Positions 1 through 5,254 of a DNA stretch of 5,814 bases are shown here, one piece after another (positions within the stretch are counted from its first letter, which is position 1; each line of letters opens with the position of its first letter). This DNA comes from an uncultured Peptococcaceae bacterium (GTDB taxonomy: Bacteria > Bacillota > Peptococcia > Peptococcales > Peptococcaceae): positions 1 through 5,814 of the forward strand of contig CABVBB010000164.1 of the NCBI GenBank assembly GCA_902496505.1. The letters are read 5' to 3'. Under the pieces are notes generated by a model. The model was not told the DNA's origin and searched no databases. It saw only the letters and a program-made list of their open reading frames with translations. The position numbers and the translations under genes are program-made.

Positions 1-353
1 ATGCTCTACCAGACGTGCTCTGGGCAGGGATACTCCTGCTGTGGGACACCATCACCGGCTGGCGCGGCTGGTCGCTGGACTTCGCCGTGCCCATCCTATT
101 CTTCGTCTCCCTGACCGCTATGATCATCCTGACCAAAGTCCTCCTGCGCGGCGCACTCTCCGAACAGCTCGTCTATCTCTGCATCAATATCCTCCTGAGC
201 TTTTTGCCCATCATCCCCCTTGCGCTCGGCGTCCTGCGCGTCCGCTGGCCCAGCATCATCTGTGTCGCCGCCGCCGTTGTCGCCCTCGCCGCCATCTTGC
301 TCTTCATGGACCGCAGCTTAAAGCGCGAGCTCAGGAGACGACTGCATATGTAA
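1..353 (+). CDS. DUF6320-like integral membrane protein, C-terminal part (5' end outside window)
   Basis: The frame is open from the left edge and ends with TAA at 351-353, giving 116 visible residues. The true start lies upstream. The visible part has three strongly hydrophobic stretches, at about residues 25-47, 56-78 and 83-102, followed by a short basic tail rich in Arg and Lys. This fits a multi-pass inner-membrane protein with a cytoplasmic C-terminus. The patterns LLLWDTITGWRGWSL, LLSFLPIIPL and RWPSII resemble the membrane half of DUF6320 proteins as I remember them, which usually carry an N-terminal zinc-ribbon-like segment that would lie outside the window. The biochemical function of the family is unknown to me. 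Codons are strongly C/G-ending, more GC-rich than the genes to the right. A strong terminator follows immediately. The coding call is firm; the family name is from recall. Confidence 0.8.
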   Translation, partial: ALPDVLWAGILLLWDTITGWRGWSLDFAVPILFFVSLTAMIILTKVLLRGALSEQLVYLCINILLSFLPIIPLALGVLRVRWPSIICVAAAVVALAAILLFMDRSLKRELRRRLHM

Positions 354-384
354 AAAAAGGCCAGCGCGGGAGCGCTGGCCTTTT
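352..384. terminator. Bidirectional rho-independent terminator
   Basis: A perfect 9-bp GC-rich stem, GGCCAGCGC (359-367) with GCGCTGGCC (372-380), closes a GGGA tetraloop. It is flanked by A7 (352-358) and T4 (381-384). The A-tract acts as a U-tract when read on the minus strand, so the hairpin can end both the DUF6320-like gene (stop at 353) and the convergent Uma2 gene (stop at 391). Confidence 0.93.
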
Positions 385-390
385 GTAATG

Positions 391-906
391 CTATGGAAAA
401 ATCGCAGCTACAGTGACGGATAATTCGGGGATCGTTGGAGAAAAAATGATTTCGCCCAGACCATAAGTCTCAGATGTTTGGCGGATGAAATCATGCACGG
501 TGACCGTCTTGACCTTAGGATCGATGATCCAATATTCCTTGATGCCCAGTTCTTCATACTTGATCAGCTTAATGCGCAGATCCTTAAAACGCGTCGAAGG
601 GCTGAGGATCTCAAAAACGATTACCGGCAGTTCATGATCCTCATTGCAGAAGATCATCATATCCGGCTTGAGCACATCTTCTGATAGGCGAATATCATAT
701 TCGTATAAAGGCTCGCAGGTGGTTTGATCGAGGGCAGTCAGCAGTTCTTTGAGCAGCCTGACGCCAATTTTTTGATGATCAAAAGAAGGGCTGGGAGACA
801 TCATGACCAGACCATCGATCAATTCGTAATTCAAATGCTCTTCCTTGGACAGGGCTTCAAACTCTGCCAAGGTCATTTTGGGGATCGGCTGAGCAACATT
901 CATCAT
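391..906 (-). CDS. Uma2 family (DUF820) putative endonuclease, 171 aa
   Basis: This is a full-length Uma2/DUF820 protein with the PD-(D/E)XK restriction-endonuclease-like fold. The N-terminal MTLAEFEAL segment and the YELIDG motif (about residues 27-32) are typical. The nuclease core is visible as the PD pair at residues 81-82, the acidic residue in VFEILSPST (E99), the conserved Lys stretch RIKLIKYEELG (about 111-121) and EYWIIDP (124-130). The product is small and probably soluble; the natural substrate of these proteins is not established. Two ATG codons lie in tandem (904-906 and 901-903). The Shine-Dalgarno AGGAGGT (911-917) is 4 nt from the first and 7 nt from the second, so the second may be the real start. 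The gene converges on the DUF6320-like gene and diverges from the DUF3781-type gene. It stands alone, with no toxin-antitoxin partner or methylase beside it. Confidence 0.92.
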   Translation of the reverse strand: MMNVAQPIPKMTLAEFEALSKEEHLNYELIDGLVMMSPSPSFDHQKIGVRLLKELLTALDQTTCEPLYEYDIRLSEDVLKPDMMIFCNEDHELPVIVFEILSPSTRFKDLRIKLIKYEELGIKEYWIIDPKVKTVTVHDFIRQTSETYGLGEIIFSPTIPELSVTVAAIFP

Positions 907-937
907 TTTGACCTCCTCTGCTTATCGTGATAAATCT

Positions 938-966
938 ATTATAGCTTACATAGACGCAGCAATCCA
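938..966 (-). promoter_or_regulatory. Candidate promoter of the Uma2 gene
   Basis: On the minus strand a perfect TATAAT -10 box lies at 938-943. It is preceded, after a 17-nt spacer, by a poor -35 candidate, TGGATT (961-966). The start point would fall near 931, about 25 nt upstream of the Uma2 ATG. The -10 match is exact but the weak -35 leaves this as a moderate call. Confidence 0.5.
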
Positions 967-1006
967 GCATCATCCCAAATTTCCACCAAAGAAAAGGAGA
1001 ACAAAA

Positions 1007-1258
1007 ATGCACGAGACCATACCGCAAGAACTCTTGGCCAGACTGCATACCACCACCCTGGGAGAAGAGCGCATCCGCAAGAATTTAGCCCTTTCAGATG
1101 AAGAAGACGTGGTGCAGTGGTGCCAGATGGCGATCGAAAGCCAAGACGCCATCAGCTGGCGGCAGGGCAAGAACTGGTATATCGACACCCAAGGCTCGCG
1201 CCTCACCGTCAATGCCGCCAGCGCCACCATCATCACCGCTCATAAGCTCAAACGCTGA
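1007..1258 (+). CDS. DUF3781-type small protein, 83 aa
   Basis: A small soluble protein begins at ATG 1007 and ends at TGA 1256-1258. The start is chosen because AAGGAG (994-999) lies exactly 7 nt upstream; the frame is open further upstream but has no comparable ribosome binding site. The features LHTTTLGEERIRKNL (residues 12-26), DVVQWC (34-39), GKNWYI (53-58) and the terminal TIITAHKLK match the DUF3781 family as I remember it. Members are short stand-alone proteins of unknown function, so no activity is assigned. No signal peptide or membrane segment is seen. The gene diverges from Uma2 across a 100-nt gap, and the insertion sequence begins 62 nt after its stop codon. Its own promoter is not clear. 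Confidence 0.85.
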   Translation: MHETIPQELLARLHTTTLGEERIRKNLALSDEEDVVQWCQMAIESQDAISWRQGKNWYIDTQGSRLTVNAASATIITAHKLKR

Positions 1259-1279
1259 CAGTTCTAGTATAGCGAAAGC

Positions 1280-1301
1280 AGCAGCTCTTGTAGAGCCTGC
1301 T
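1280..1301 (+). other. Imperfect hairpin 3' of the DUF3781 gene, no U-tract
   Basis: AGCAGCTCT (1280-1288) can pair with AGAGCCTGCT (1292-1301) around a TGT loop with one bulged C. It lies in the 62-nt stretch between the DUF3781 stop and the insertion sequence. No T-run follows, so it is not a convincing terminator as it stands. It could be a weak mRNA 3' structure or chance. Confidence 0.3.
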
Positions 1302-1320
1302 CAAACAGCAAAAACGAAAG

Positions 1321-1356
1321 TGGTGTGCACCCCGTCAAGTAGACAGTGAAATAAAA
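1321..1356 (+). repeat. IS terminal inverted repeat, orfB-side end
   Basis: This pairs with 3007-3042: about 28 of 36 positions match when one end is reverse-complemented. The inner 16 bases (ACAGTGAAATAAAA and two preceding bases) are identical in both ends. The outer boundary was set at TG 1321 rather than TG 1326 because the opposite end also extends five bases to a terminal CA. A TTGACG hexamer facing outward lies within it (minus strand, 1333-1338). Confidence 0.85.
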
Positions 1357-1367
1357 TAATATTTTTG

Positions 1368-1401
1368 CATCCAAGAGCAATGTGTTCTTGGATGTTTTTT
1401 T
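1368..1401 (+). terminator. Terminator just inside the IS end, acting on inbound transcription
   Basis: CATCCAAGA (1368-1376) pairs perfectly with TCTTGGATG (1386-1394) around a 9-nt loop, followed by T7 (1395-1401) on the plus strand. It would stop transcripts entering the element from the DUF3781 side and so prevent antisense RNA over the transposase. On the minus strand the hairpin follows the orfB stop (1400-1402) directly, but the sequence after it is A-rich rather than U-rich, so termination of transposase mRNA there is less certain. Confidence 0.8.
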
Positions 1402-2290
1402 ATGCCGCTAGTGCAAGCGCGTGCTTTTCCATAGGTGTCAGTACACCAAGTTTTCTCTGCACTCGGCAATTGTTGTAATACGATATATAGCTGCGGATCA
1501 TCTTGAACAGTTCTTGCTTGGAATGGTATCGTTTCCCGTAGTAGCGTTCGCGTTTGAGTATGCCCCAAAATCCTTCCATCGGTCCGTTGTCTATGCAGCG
1601 GCCGACCCGCGACATACTCTGCACCATACCTGCCTTTTCTAGCTTTTGATGGAAGGTACGATTGGTGTACTGAAAACCGCGATCACTATGAAATAACGGA
1701 TGGGCACCAGGGTTCGCTGCAAGGGCACGCTCCAGTGTTTTAAATACCAGTGGATTATTGTTGTGCTCGCTTATGGCATAGCCTACTATCCTGCGGTCGT
1801 ACAGATCCAGTATGGCGCTTAGGTATAGCTTATGAACTTCAACACCTTCATACCATTTGAATTCCGTCACATCGGTGAGCCATTTTTCATTGGGTTTTGC
1901 AGCAGAAAAATTTCTGTTCAAAAGGTTCTCTGCCACATACTGTGGGTTCTTTGCCCGTCGTGTACAGCCATTATTGCAGTACTTGATGGTGGAGTAGATC
2001 CCCTTGATCTGGCATATCCGCAATACTCGCTTGTCATTCACTAAAATACTATAGTTATGCTGCAATTCATCCCGGATCCGGCGGTAGCCTTTGTCAGGAC
2101 AGGCCATGTGGATACCTTCGATCTTTTCCGCGATCTTTACATTTTCTTCTGTCCGTTTGCTTAGTTTGCCTGATGCCCATTTATAATAGGCTGCTCTTGA
2201 GACGCCTAGGATCGCACAGGTGATCTCCACTGGATCATGGTATTCACGATAACATTCCTGGATAGCTCGATATTGGCGCAAATGTCTCAT
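1400..2290 (-). CDS. IS3-family transposase OrfB, DDE catalytic subunit, 296 aa
   Basis: This is the catalytic part of the transposase, a retroviral-integrase-type (rve) nuclease and strand transferase acting on the element ends. An N-terminal helix-turn-helix-like region (HTH_21 type, about residues 45-105, with GYRRIRDEL at 69-77) precedes the core. The catalytic residues are all visible: D140 in WLTDVT, D203 in HSDRGFQYT and E239 in DNGPMEGFWG. The D203-E239 gap is 35 residues, the DD(35)E spacing of IS3 elements, and K246 lies seven residues after the Glu. The length is normal for an intact OrfB. The ATG (2288-2290) overlaps the orfA stop as ATGA. No good ribosome binding site lies close to it, so it is probably made mainly as an OrfAB fusion by -1 frameshifting, with possible coupled initiation. 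Confidence 0.96.
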   Translation of the reverse strand: MRHLRQYRAIQECYREYHDPVEITCAILGVSRAAYYKWASGKLSKRTEENVKIAEKIEGIHMACPDKGYRRIRDELQHNYSILVNDKRVLRICQIKGIYSTIKYCNNGCTRRAKNPQYVAENLLNRNFSAAKPNEKWLTDVTEFKWYEGVEVHKLYLSAILDLYDRRIVGYAISEHNNNPLVFKTLERALAANPGAHPLFHSDRGFQYTNRTFHQKLEKAGMVQSMSRVGRCIDNGPMEGFWGILKRERYYGKRYHSKQELFKMIRSYISYYNNCRVQRKLGVLTPMEKHALALAA

Positions 2291-2293
2291 TTG
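2279..2293 (-). other. Hairpin over the orfB start codon
   Basis: CAAATG and CATTTG form a perfect 6-bp stem with a 3-nt loop, and the orfB ATG lies within the stem. In the mRNA this would reduce independent initiation at orfB and leave frameshifting as the main route. The stem is A/U-rich and so only modestly stable. Confidence 0.4.
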
Positions 2294-2979
2294 TCCAAGG
2301 CATCTCTCCTCTCGATCTCCTGCAATTTTTTTAGCACACGGTTCTCCACTTCTGCCAGATACAATTCTCGTTTAAGGTTCTCTATCTCGATCTGTGCTTT
2401 TTCTAACTCTGTGCGTGGCGTCTGTTCCCGTTTCAACTGACCACGGCGATCTTCCAGACCAGCTTCACCTAGCTGCTTATATTTCTGCACCCAGCTGCGT
2501 ACCTGCTGATAGCTGACCCCATATTTGAGGGCGATCGCTCCATAATTGTTTTCGTTTTCAATGCACTCTTTGGCTATCTGTATCCGTTCTTCCAATGTGG
2601 TCTTGCGTGTATCTTTCATGCGGCTGCCTCCTGACATCTTGTGGGTAAAGTCTTTACCGCTATTATACACCTTTATCCAAGAGCGCAGCTGGCTTTCAGA
2701 ACGGATATGAAAAATATTGCAGATCTCGGATTGACTGCCTTTGCCAGAGAGATAGGCTAGGACGGCCTGACGCTTCAATTCTGGGGGATAAATACGATTG
2801 GAATCACTGTCTTTTAAACCGTCTGACCCTTCACTTGCATAGCGGTATGACCAGCTTTGTATAGTTTTCACATCCACCCCGATACGGTGAGCGGCTTCTC
2901 TTCGAGATAGTTTACCTGCTGAGCATAGCTTGACTGTTTGTTCTTTTATTGCTGCTGATATTTTTGATTTTCGTGACAT
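2287..2979 (-). CDS. IS3-family (IS150-like) OrfA, helix-turn-helix DNA-binding subunit, 230 aa
   Basis: OrfA recognises the element ends and, by itself, usually moderates transposition. The protein has three helix-turn-helix-like segments, at about residues 23-46, 82-104 and 130-166. The recognition-helix signatures are VDVKTIQSW, SESQLRSWI and VSYQQVRSWV. A heptad-like Leu/Glu-rich coiled coil follows at about 190-222, suited to multimerisation. The unusually long, multi-HTH OrfA is the IS150-subgroup arrangement rather than the short OrfA of about 100 aa in other IS3 elements. The start ATG (2977-2979) is supported by AAGGGAG (2988-2994), 8 nt upstream. The A7 run over codons 216-218 is the frameshift site. 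The gene ends four bases into orfB. Confidence 0.93.
   Translation of the reverse strand: MSRKSKISAAIKEQTVKLCSAGKLSRREAAHRIGVDVKTIQSWSYRYASEGSDGLKDSDSNRIYPPELKRQAVLAYLSGKGSQSEICNIFHIRSESQLRSWIKVYNSGKDFTHKMSGGSRMKDTRKTTLEERIQIAKECIENENNYGAIALKYGVSYQQVRSWVQKYKQLGEAGLEDRRGQLKREQTPRTELEKAQIEIENLKRELYLAEVENRVLKKLQEIERRDALDK
2326..2332 (-). promoter_or_regulatory. Programmed -1 ribosomal frameshift site (A AAA AAA)
   Basis: In orfA the codons CTA AAA AAA TTG (Leu216, Lys217, Lys218, Leu219) form an A AAA AAA slippery heptamer in the correct phase. After a -1 slip, reading continues ATT GCA GGA for 12 codons with no stop and runs directly into the orfB ATG in frame, giving a predicted OrfAB fusion of 526 residues. 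IS3-family elements are known to use this strategy. I could not identify a clear stimulatory stem-loop at the usual 5-9 nt distance. Confidence 0.85.
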
Positions 2980-3006
2980 GAAAAATGCTCCCTTCTGGAA
3001 TCAGTG

Positions 3007-3042
3007 TTTTATTTCACTGTCTTCCTTATAGGGAGCATATCA
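3007..3042 (-). repeat. IS terminal inverted repeat, orfA-side end
   Basis: This is the partner of 1321-1356. Read inward it begins TGATATGCTCCC and then shares the ACAGTGAAATAAAA block with the other end. It differs at about 8 of 36 positions, clustered in the outer 20 bases, as expected if the outer part is for cleavage and the inner part for transposase binding. It lies directly upstream of orfA. Confidence 0.85.
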
Positions 3043-3075
3043 GCCAAAACAGCGCTTCCATTTTTTATGCTCAGC

Positions 3076-3129
3076 AAAAACAGGCTTTCCTGCGCCGCTC
3101 TTTTGAATGCGTGAGGAAAGCCTGTTTTT
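3076..3129. terminator. Long-stem bidirectional terminator after the 243-aa gene
   Basis: A perfect 16-bp inverted repeat, AAAAACAGGCTTTCCT (3076-3091) and AGGAAAGCCTGTTTTT (3114-3129), flanks a 22-nt loop. Read on the minus strand it follows the 243-aa gene stop by 4 nt and ends in U5. Read on the plus strand it also ends in T5. It separates the chromosomal gene from the insertion sequence. Confidence 0.88.
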
Positions 3130-3133
3130 CATT

Positions 3134-3865
3134 TTATTGGACGGGCGCTTCGATCTCCAGATAACTCTTGCTCTGCTCAAACTGCACAGTCATCGCCAGC
3201 TTTTGATCGTCATGGTCTTTATTCGCTGCAATGATCTCAGCCTGCCGCAGATAACCGTCCTTATCCACCCAGACGGTGTAAAAGAAATCGTGCCAATCCA
3301 GATTGAGATAAGCGTTTTCGCAATAAGCCATGATGTGGTATTTGCGGCAGTTGGTGCTGTCGATCTTCTCTTTGCCCAGATATTCTGCCTCGATGTTTTG
3401 GTCAAAACGAAAGACTGCTAAGGGATCGATCTCCTGCAATAATTTTTCGGTGGCTTCCTCGCTGACCTCATTGATCACCAGCCACTCCTTACTGATGGCA
3501 TCCTGTCTGTAAAACTGGTTCTTGATCTGATAGATCTCAAACTTGCTGTCCACCACATCCACTGTGCCCACGAGATGCGTGCTCTCCTCATTCTTCTCGC
3601 CCCAGACCTCGCAGAGTTTCTCCGTCTGTCCATCGATGGTCCGGCTGGATTCGCTGTGAAAGAGATAACTCGGTGAGGCCAGTGTCTGCTCCAGTGCCCG
3701 TATGATCACTTCCTCCGGCGGCCTGCTGTATTCCCGATAAATGCTGAACCCGCTGATACATAGTGCCACCAGCACAAAGATCAACACGCCGCGCAGACAA
3801 TAGCGCAGCCACTTATTCTGTCCATTGGAACGCTCTTTTGCTTTATCCTTTTTCCCCATATCCAA
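3134..3865 (-). CDS. Hypothetical single-pass membrane-anchored protein, about 243 aa
   Basis: I do not recognise a named family. The N-terminus is basic and polar (KKDKAKER), then one hydrophobic span at about residues 22-43 (YCLRGVLIFVLVALCISGF) acts as an uncleaved anchor. The remaining 200 residues should lie outside the membrane. That part is rich in alternating strands with amphipathic segments, for example KFEIYQIKNQFYR, EWLVINE, FFYTVWVDKDGYLRQAEI and AMTVQFE. This recalls LolA/LppX-like half-barrel folds; that is an inference only. No lipobox is evident. The start is uncertain. TTG (3863-3865) is 5 nt from the Shine-Dalgarno AGGAGG (3871-3876), while ATG (3857-3859), two codons in, is 11 nt away. 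The Shine-Dalgarno lies in the 3' arm of a strong hairpin. A terminator follows the stop. Confidence 0.8.
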   Translation of the reverse strand: MDMGKKDKAKERSNGQNKWLRYCLRGVLIFVLVALCISGFSIYREYSRPPEEVIIRALEQTLASPSYLFHSESSRTIDGQTEKLCEVWGEKNEESTHLVGTVDVVDSKFEIYQIKNQFYRQDAISKEWLVINEVSEEATEKLLQEIDPLAVFRFDQNIEAEYLGKEKIDSTNCRKYHIMAYCENAYLNLDWHDFFYTVWVDKDGYLRQAEIIAANKDHDDQKLAMTVQFEQSKSYLEIEAPVQ

Positions 3866-3912
3866 AAATCCCTCCTCGCTGTTATCATGTGTACGAGCGA
3901 AGAGGGATTTTT
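3864..3912. terminator. Terminator hairpin that contains the next gene's ribosome binding site
   Basis: AAAAATCCCTCCTCGCT (3864-3880) and AGCGAAGAGGGATTTTT (3896-3912) pair at 16 of 17 positions around a 15-nt loop. Read on the minus strand the hairpin follows the aminotransferase gene and ends in U5, as a rho-independent terminator. The same 3' arm carries AGGAGG (3871-3876), the Shine-Dalgarno of the 243-aa gene, and the U-tract runs into its possible TTG start. The hairpin would therefore both end upstream transcription and hide the ribosome binding site in any read-through RNA. Confidence 0.85.
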
Positions 3913-3939
3913 ATGCCAGCCTTATTGTATTCCGTCAGG
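3911..3939 (-). promoter_or_regulatory. Weak candidate promoter for the 243-aa gene
   Basis: On the minus strand CTGACG (a 4/6 match to the -35 consensus) is followed after 17 nt by CATAAA (4/6 match to -10), with TGG directly before it as an extended -10. Initiation about 7 nt downstream would fall inside the 5' arm of the terminator hairpin, which would shorten the stem and could expose the ribosome binding site. Both boxes are imperfect, so this is tentative. Confidence 0.35.
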
Positions 3940-3950
3940 CTGTTTTTTTA
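3918..3950 (+). terminator. Second hairpin with plus-strand T-tract
   Basis: CAGCCT and AGGCTG form a 6-bp stem around a 14-nt loop, followed by T7 on the plus strand, in the short gap after the aminotransferase stop. Read on the minus strand it lacks a U-tract. It could stop plus-strand antisense transcription from entering the aminotransferase gene, but the stem is short. Confidence 0.5.
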
Positions 3951-3955
3951 ATGGC

Positions 3956-5143
3956 TCAGCAGTTTTTCTTGATGACCTCAGCCAATTTTCTGATGCCGAT
4001 CTCAATATTTTCCCACGTAGCATTGGAAAAATTGAGACGCATGGCGTTTTTGACTTCTCCGTGAGCGAAGAAAGAGTCTCCTGCGACAAAAGCGACCTTT
4101 TCCTTGACCGCTTCCATAAAGAGATCATTACTGTTCATGCCCTCCGGCAGTTCCAGCCAGATAAAGAGACCGCCGTCTGGATGGGTCCATTTGACGCCGG
4201 CAGGCATATAAGCGTCCAGACACTTGAGCATCTCATCCCGCTTTTGACGGTACATTGCATTGATCTCCGCCAAATGACCGGGCAGCAGCCCCTCCTTTAA
4301 ATACTGAGCGATGACCATCTGGGAAAACATCGGCGTATGCACATCATTGGCCTGCTTGCCGATGACCATTTTACTGAGGATCGCCTCGTCAGCGATAGCA
4401 TAGCCGACCCGCAGGCCTGGTGCCACCACTTTGGAGAAGGAACCCAGGTACAGCACCTGACCTTCTTTGTCCAGCGAAGCAAAGGTGGGGATAGCCTCGC
4501 CGCTGTAGCGCAGGTCGCCATAAGGATCATCCTCGATCAAGACCACCTTTTGCTGATTGATGATGGAAAGGATCTCCTGCCGTCTGGCTAAAGGCATCGC
4601 TTTGCCGGTAGGGTTTTGGAAAGTCGGTACCATATAGACCAACTTGACTGCTTCACCATAGGTATCGAAGATCTTCTGCAATTCTTCGGGCAAAATACCG
4701 TCTTCATCGACTGCCACTGGGATCAGATCGGCTTCGTATAATTTGAACACCTGGATAGCCGATAAATAAGTCGGGCTCTCCACGATGACCTTGTCGCCTT
4801 TGTTCAAAAACGCCCGCGCGACCAGATCGATACCCTGTTGGGAACCAGAGGTGATCAGTACATCGTCAGCTTTGGTCTGTACGCCCTTGGCGGCCATCAT
4901 TTTGACGATTTCCTCACGCAGCGGCAGATACCCTTCGGTCACGCCATATTGGAGGACTTCGCCGCCAAGATCAGCCACGATGCCATTCATGATACGCTTG
5001 AGATCCTCTGTAGGAAAAGCATCCTCTGAGGGCATACCGCCGCCAAAGGAGATCATATCCGGCTGCTGAGTCAATTTCAAAATTTCTCGCACGGCGCTGC
5101 CGGAAAGCGTCGCCACACGATCTGCATAATCTGCTATTGCCAT
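3956..5143 (-). CDS. PLP-dependent class I/II aminotransferase, 395 aa
   Basis: This is a fold-type I, pyridoxal-phosphate-dependent aminotransferase of the group that includes 2-aminoadipate aminotransferases (LysN-like) and the C-terminal domain of MocR regulators. It transfers an amino group between an amino acid and a 2-oxo acid in the cytoplasm. The visible landmarks are SGSQQG (99-104, cofactor phosphate loop), N177 in NPTG (177-180), D206 and Y208 in EDDPYG, the Schiff-base lysine K238 in SFSK (235-238), R245 in GLRVGY and the substrate-carboxylate arginine R369 in MRLNFS. There is no N-terminal GntR-type winged helix, so it is a stand-alone enzyme, not a MocR regulator. The exact substrate (aminoadipate, branched-chain or aromatic) cannot be told from the sequence. 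The ATG at 5141-5143 has GAAGG-type Shine-Dalgarno bases about 9 nt upstream and its own promoter. Confidence 0.95.
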   Translation of the reverse strand: MAIADYADRVATLSGSAVREILKLTQQPDMISFGGGMPSEDAFPTEDLKRIMNGIVADLGGEVLQYGVTEGYLPLREEIVKMMAAKGVQTKADDVLITSGSQQGIDLVARAFLNKGDKVIVESPTYLSAIQVFKLYEADLIPVAVDEDGILPEELQKIFDTYGEAVKLVYMVPTFQNPTGKAMPLARRQEILSIINQQKVVLIEDDPYGDLRYSGEAIPTFASLDKEGQVLYLGSFSKVVAPGLRVGYAIADEAILSKMVIGKQANDVHTPMFSQMVIAQYLKEGLLPGHLAEINAMYRQKRDEMLKCLDAYMPAGVKWTHPDGGLFIWLELPEGMNSNDLFMEAVKEKVAFVAGDSFFAHGEVKNAMRLNFSNATWENIEIGIRKLAEVIKKNC

Positions 5144-5191
5144 ATTCCTTCACCTTCTGCACGAAATTACAGGCTCAAAAACCTTGCACCT

Positions 5192-5220
5192 ATCATAGCA
5201 AGAATTGCTGCGCTTGTCTA
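5192..5220 (-). promoter_or_regulatory. Promoter of the aminotransferase gene
   Basis: On the minus strand TAGACA (5215-5220, 5/6 match to -35) and TATGAT (5192-5197, 5/6 match to -10) are separated by exactly 17 nt. Transcription would begin near 5185, giving a leader of about 40 nt before the ATG. The leader is too short for a riboswitch, and no operator-like dyad is obvious. This is the best vegetative promoter in the window. Confidence 0.75.
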
Positions 5221-5254
5221 TATGACGACAGCTGATCACCGCAAATTTTTCTTC

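Larger units (their letters stand above)
1321..3042 (-). mobile_element. Complete IS3-family (IS150-like) insertion sequence, about 1.72 kb
   Basis: The element has orfA (2287-2979) and orfB (1400-2290) on the minus strand, overlapping by 4 nt, inside imperfect terminal inverted repeats. The left end TGGTGTGCACCCC and the right end (read inward, TGATATGCTCCC) both start with TG and carry a TGCnCCC block after five bases. This matches the layout of the IS150 terminus as I recall it (TGTACTGCACCC). Both reading frames are intact, the DDE residues are present and a frameshift site is present, so it appears capable of moving. It sits in the gap between the convergent DUF3781 gene and the 243-aa membrane protein gene, interrupting no recognisable coding sequence. 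Matching 3-5 bp target duplications are not visible at the chosen ends. Confidence 0.93.

Noticed and set aside
41..388. A 115-residue plus-strand open frame rich in Arg, His and Pro
   Set aside because: It overlaps the DUF6320-like gene in another frame. The composition is typical of a shadow frame in GC-rich coding DNA, and it runs through the terminator hairpin.
908..936. Plus-strand TTGACC with TAAATC 17 nt downstream as a DUF3781 promoter
   Set aside because: The -10 matches consensus at only 3 of 6 positions, and the -35 is simply the complement of the Uma2 ribosome binding site region.
970..1236. An 88-residue minus-strand frame opposite the DUF3781 gene
   Set aside because: The plus-strand frame has a good Shine-Dalgarno sequence and family motifs; the minus-strand frame is its shadow.
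1326..3037. Shorter insertion sequence boundaries at TGCACCCC and GGGAGCA
   Set aside because: Extending five bases at both ends gives TG and CA termini that fit the IS150 end layout better, with 3 of 5 extra positions matching.
3887..4300. A 137-residue plus-strand open frame opposite the aminotransferase 3' end
   Set aside because: It lies antisense to well-conserved aminotransferase codons, has no ribosome binding site and shows no family signature.
5185..5254. Possible riboswitch or operator upstream of the aminotransferase
   Set aside because: The predicted leader is about 40 nt with no aptamer-like structure, and I see no clear dyad around the promoter.
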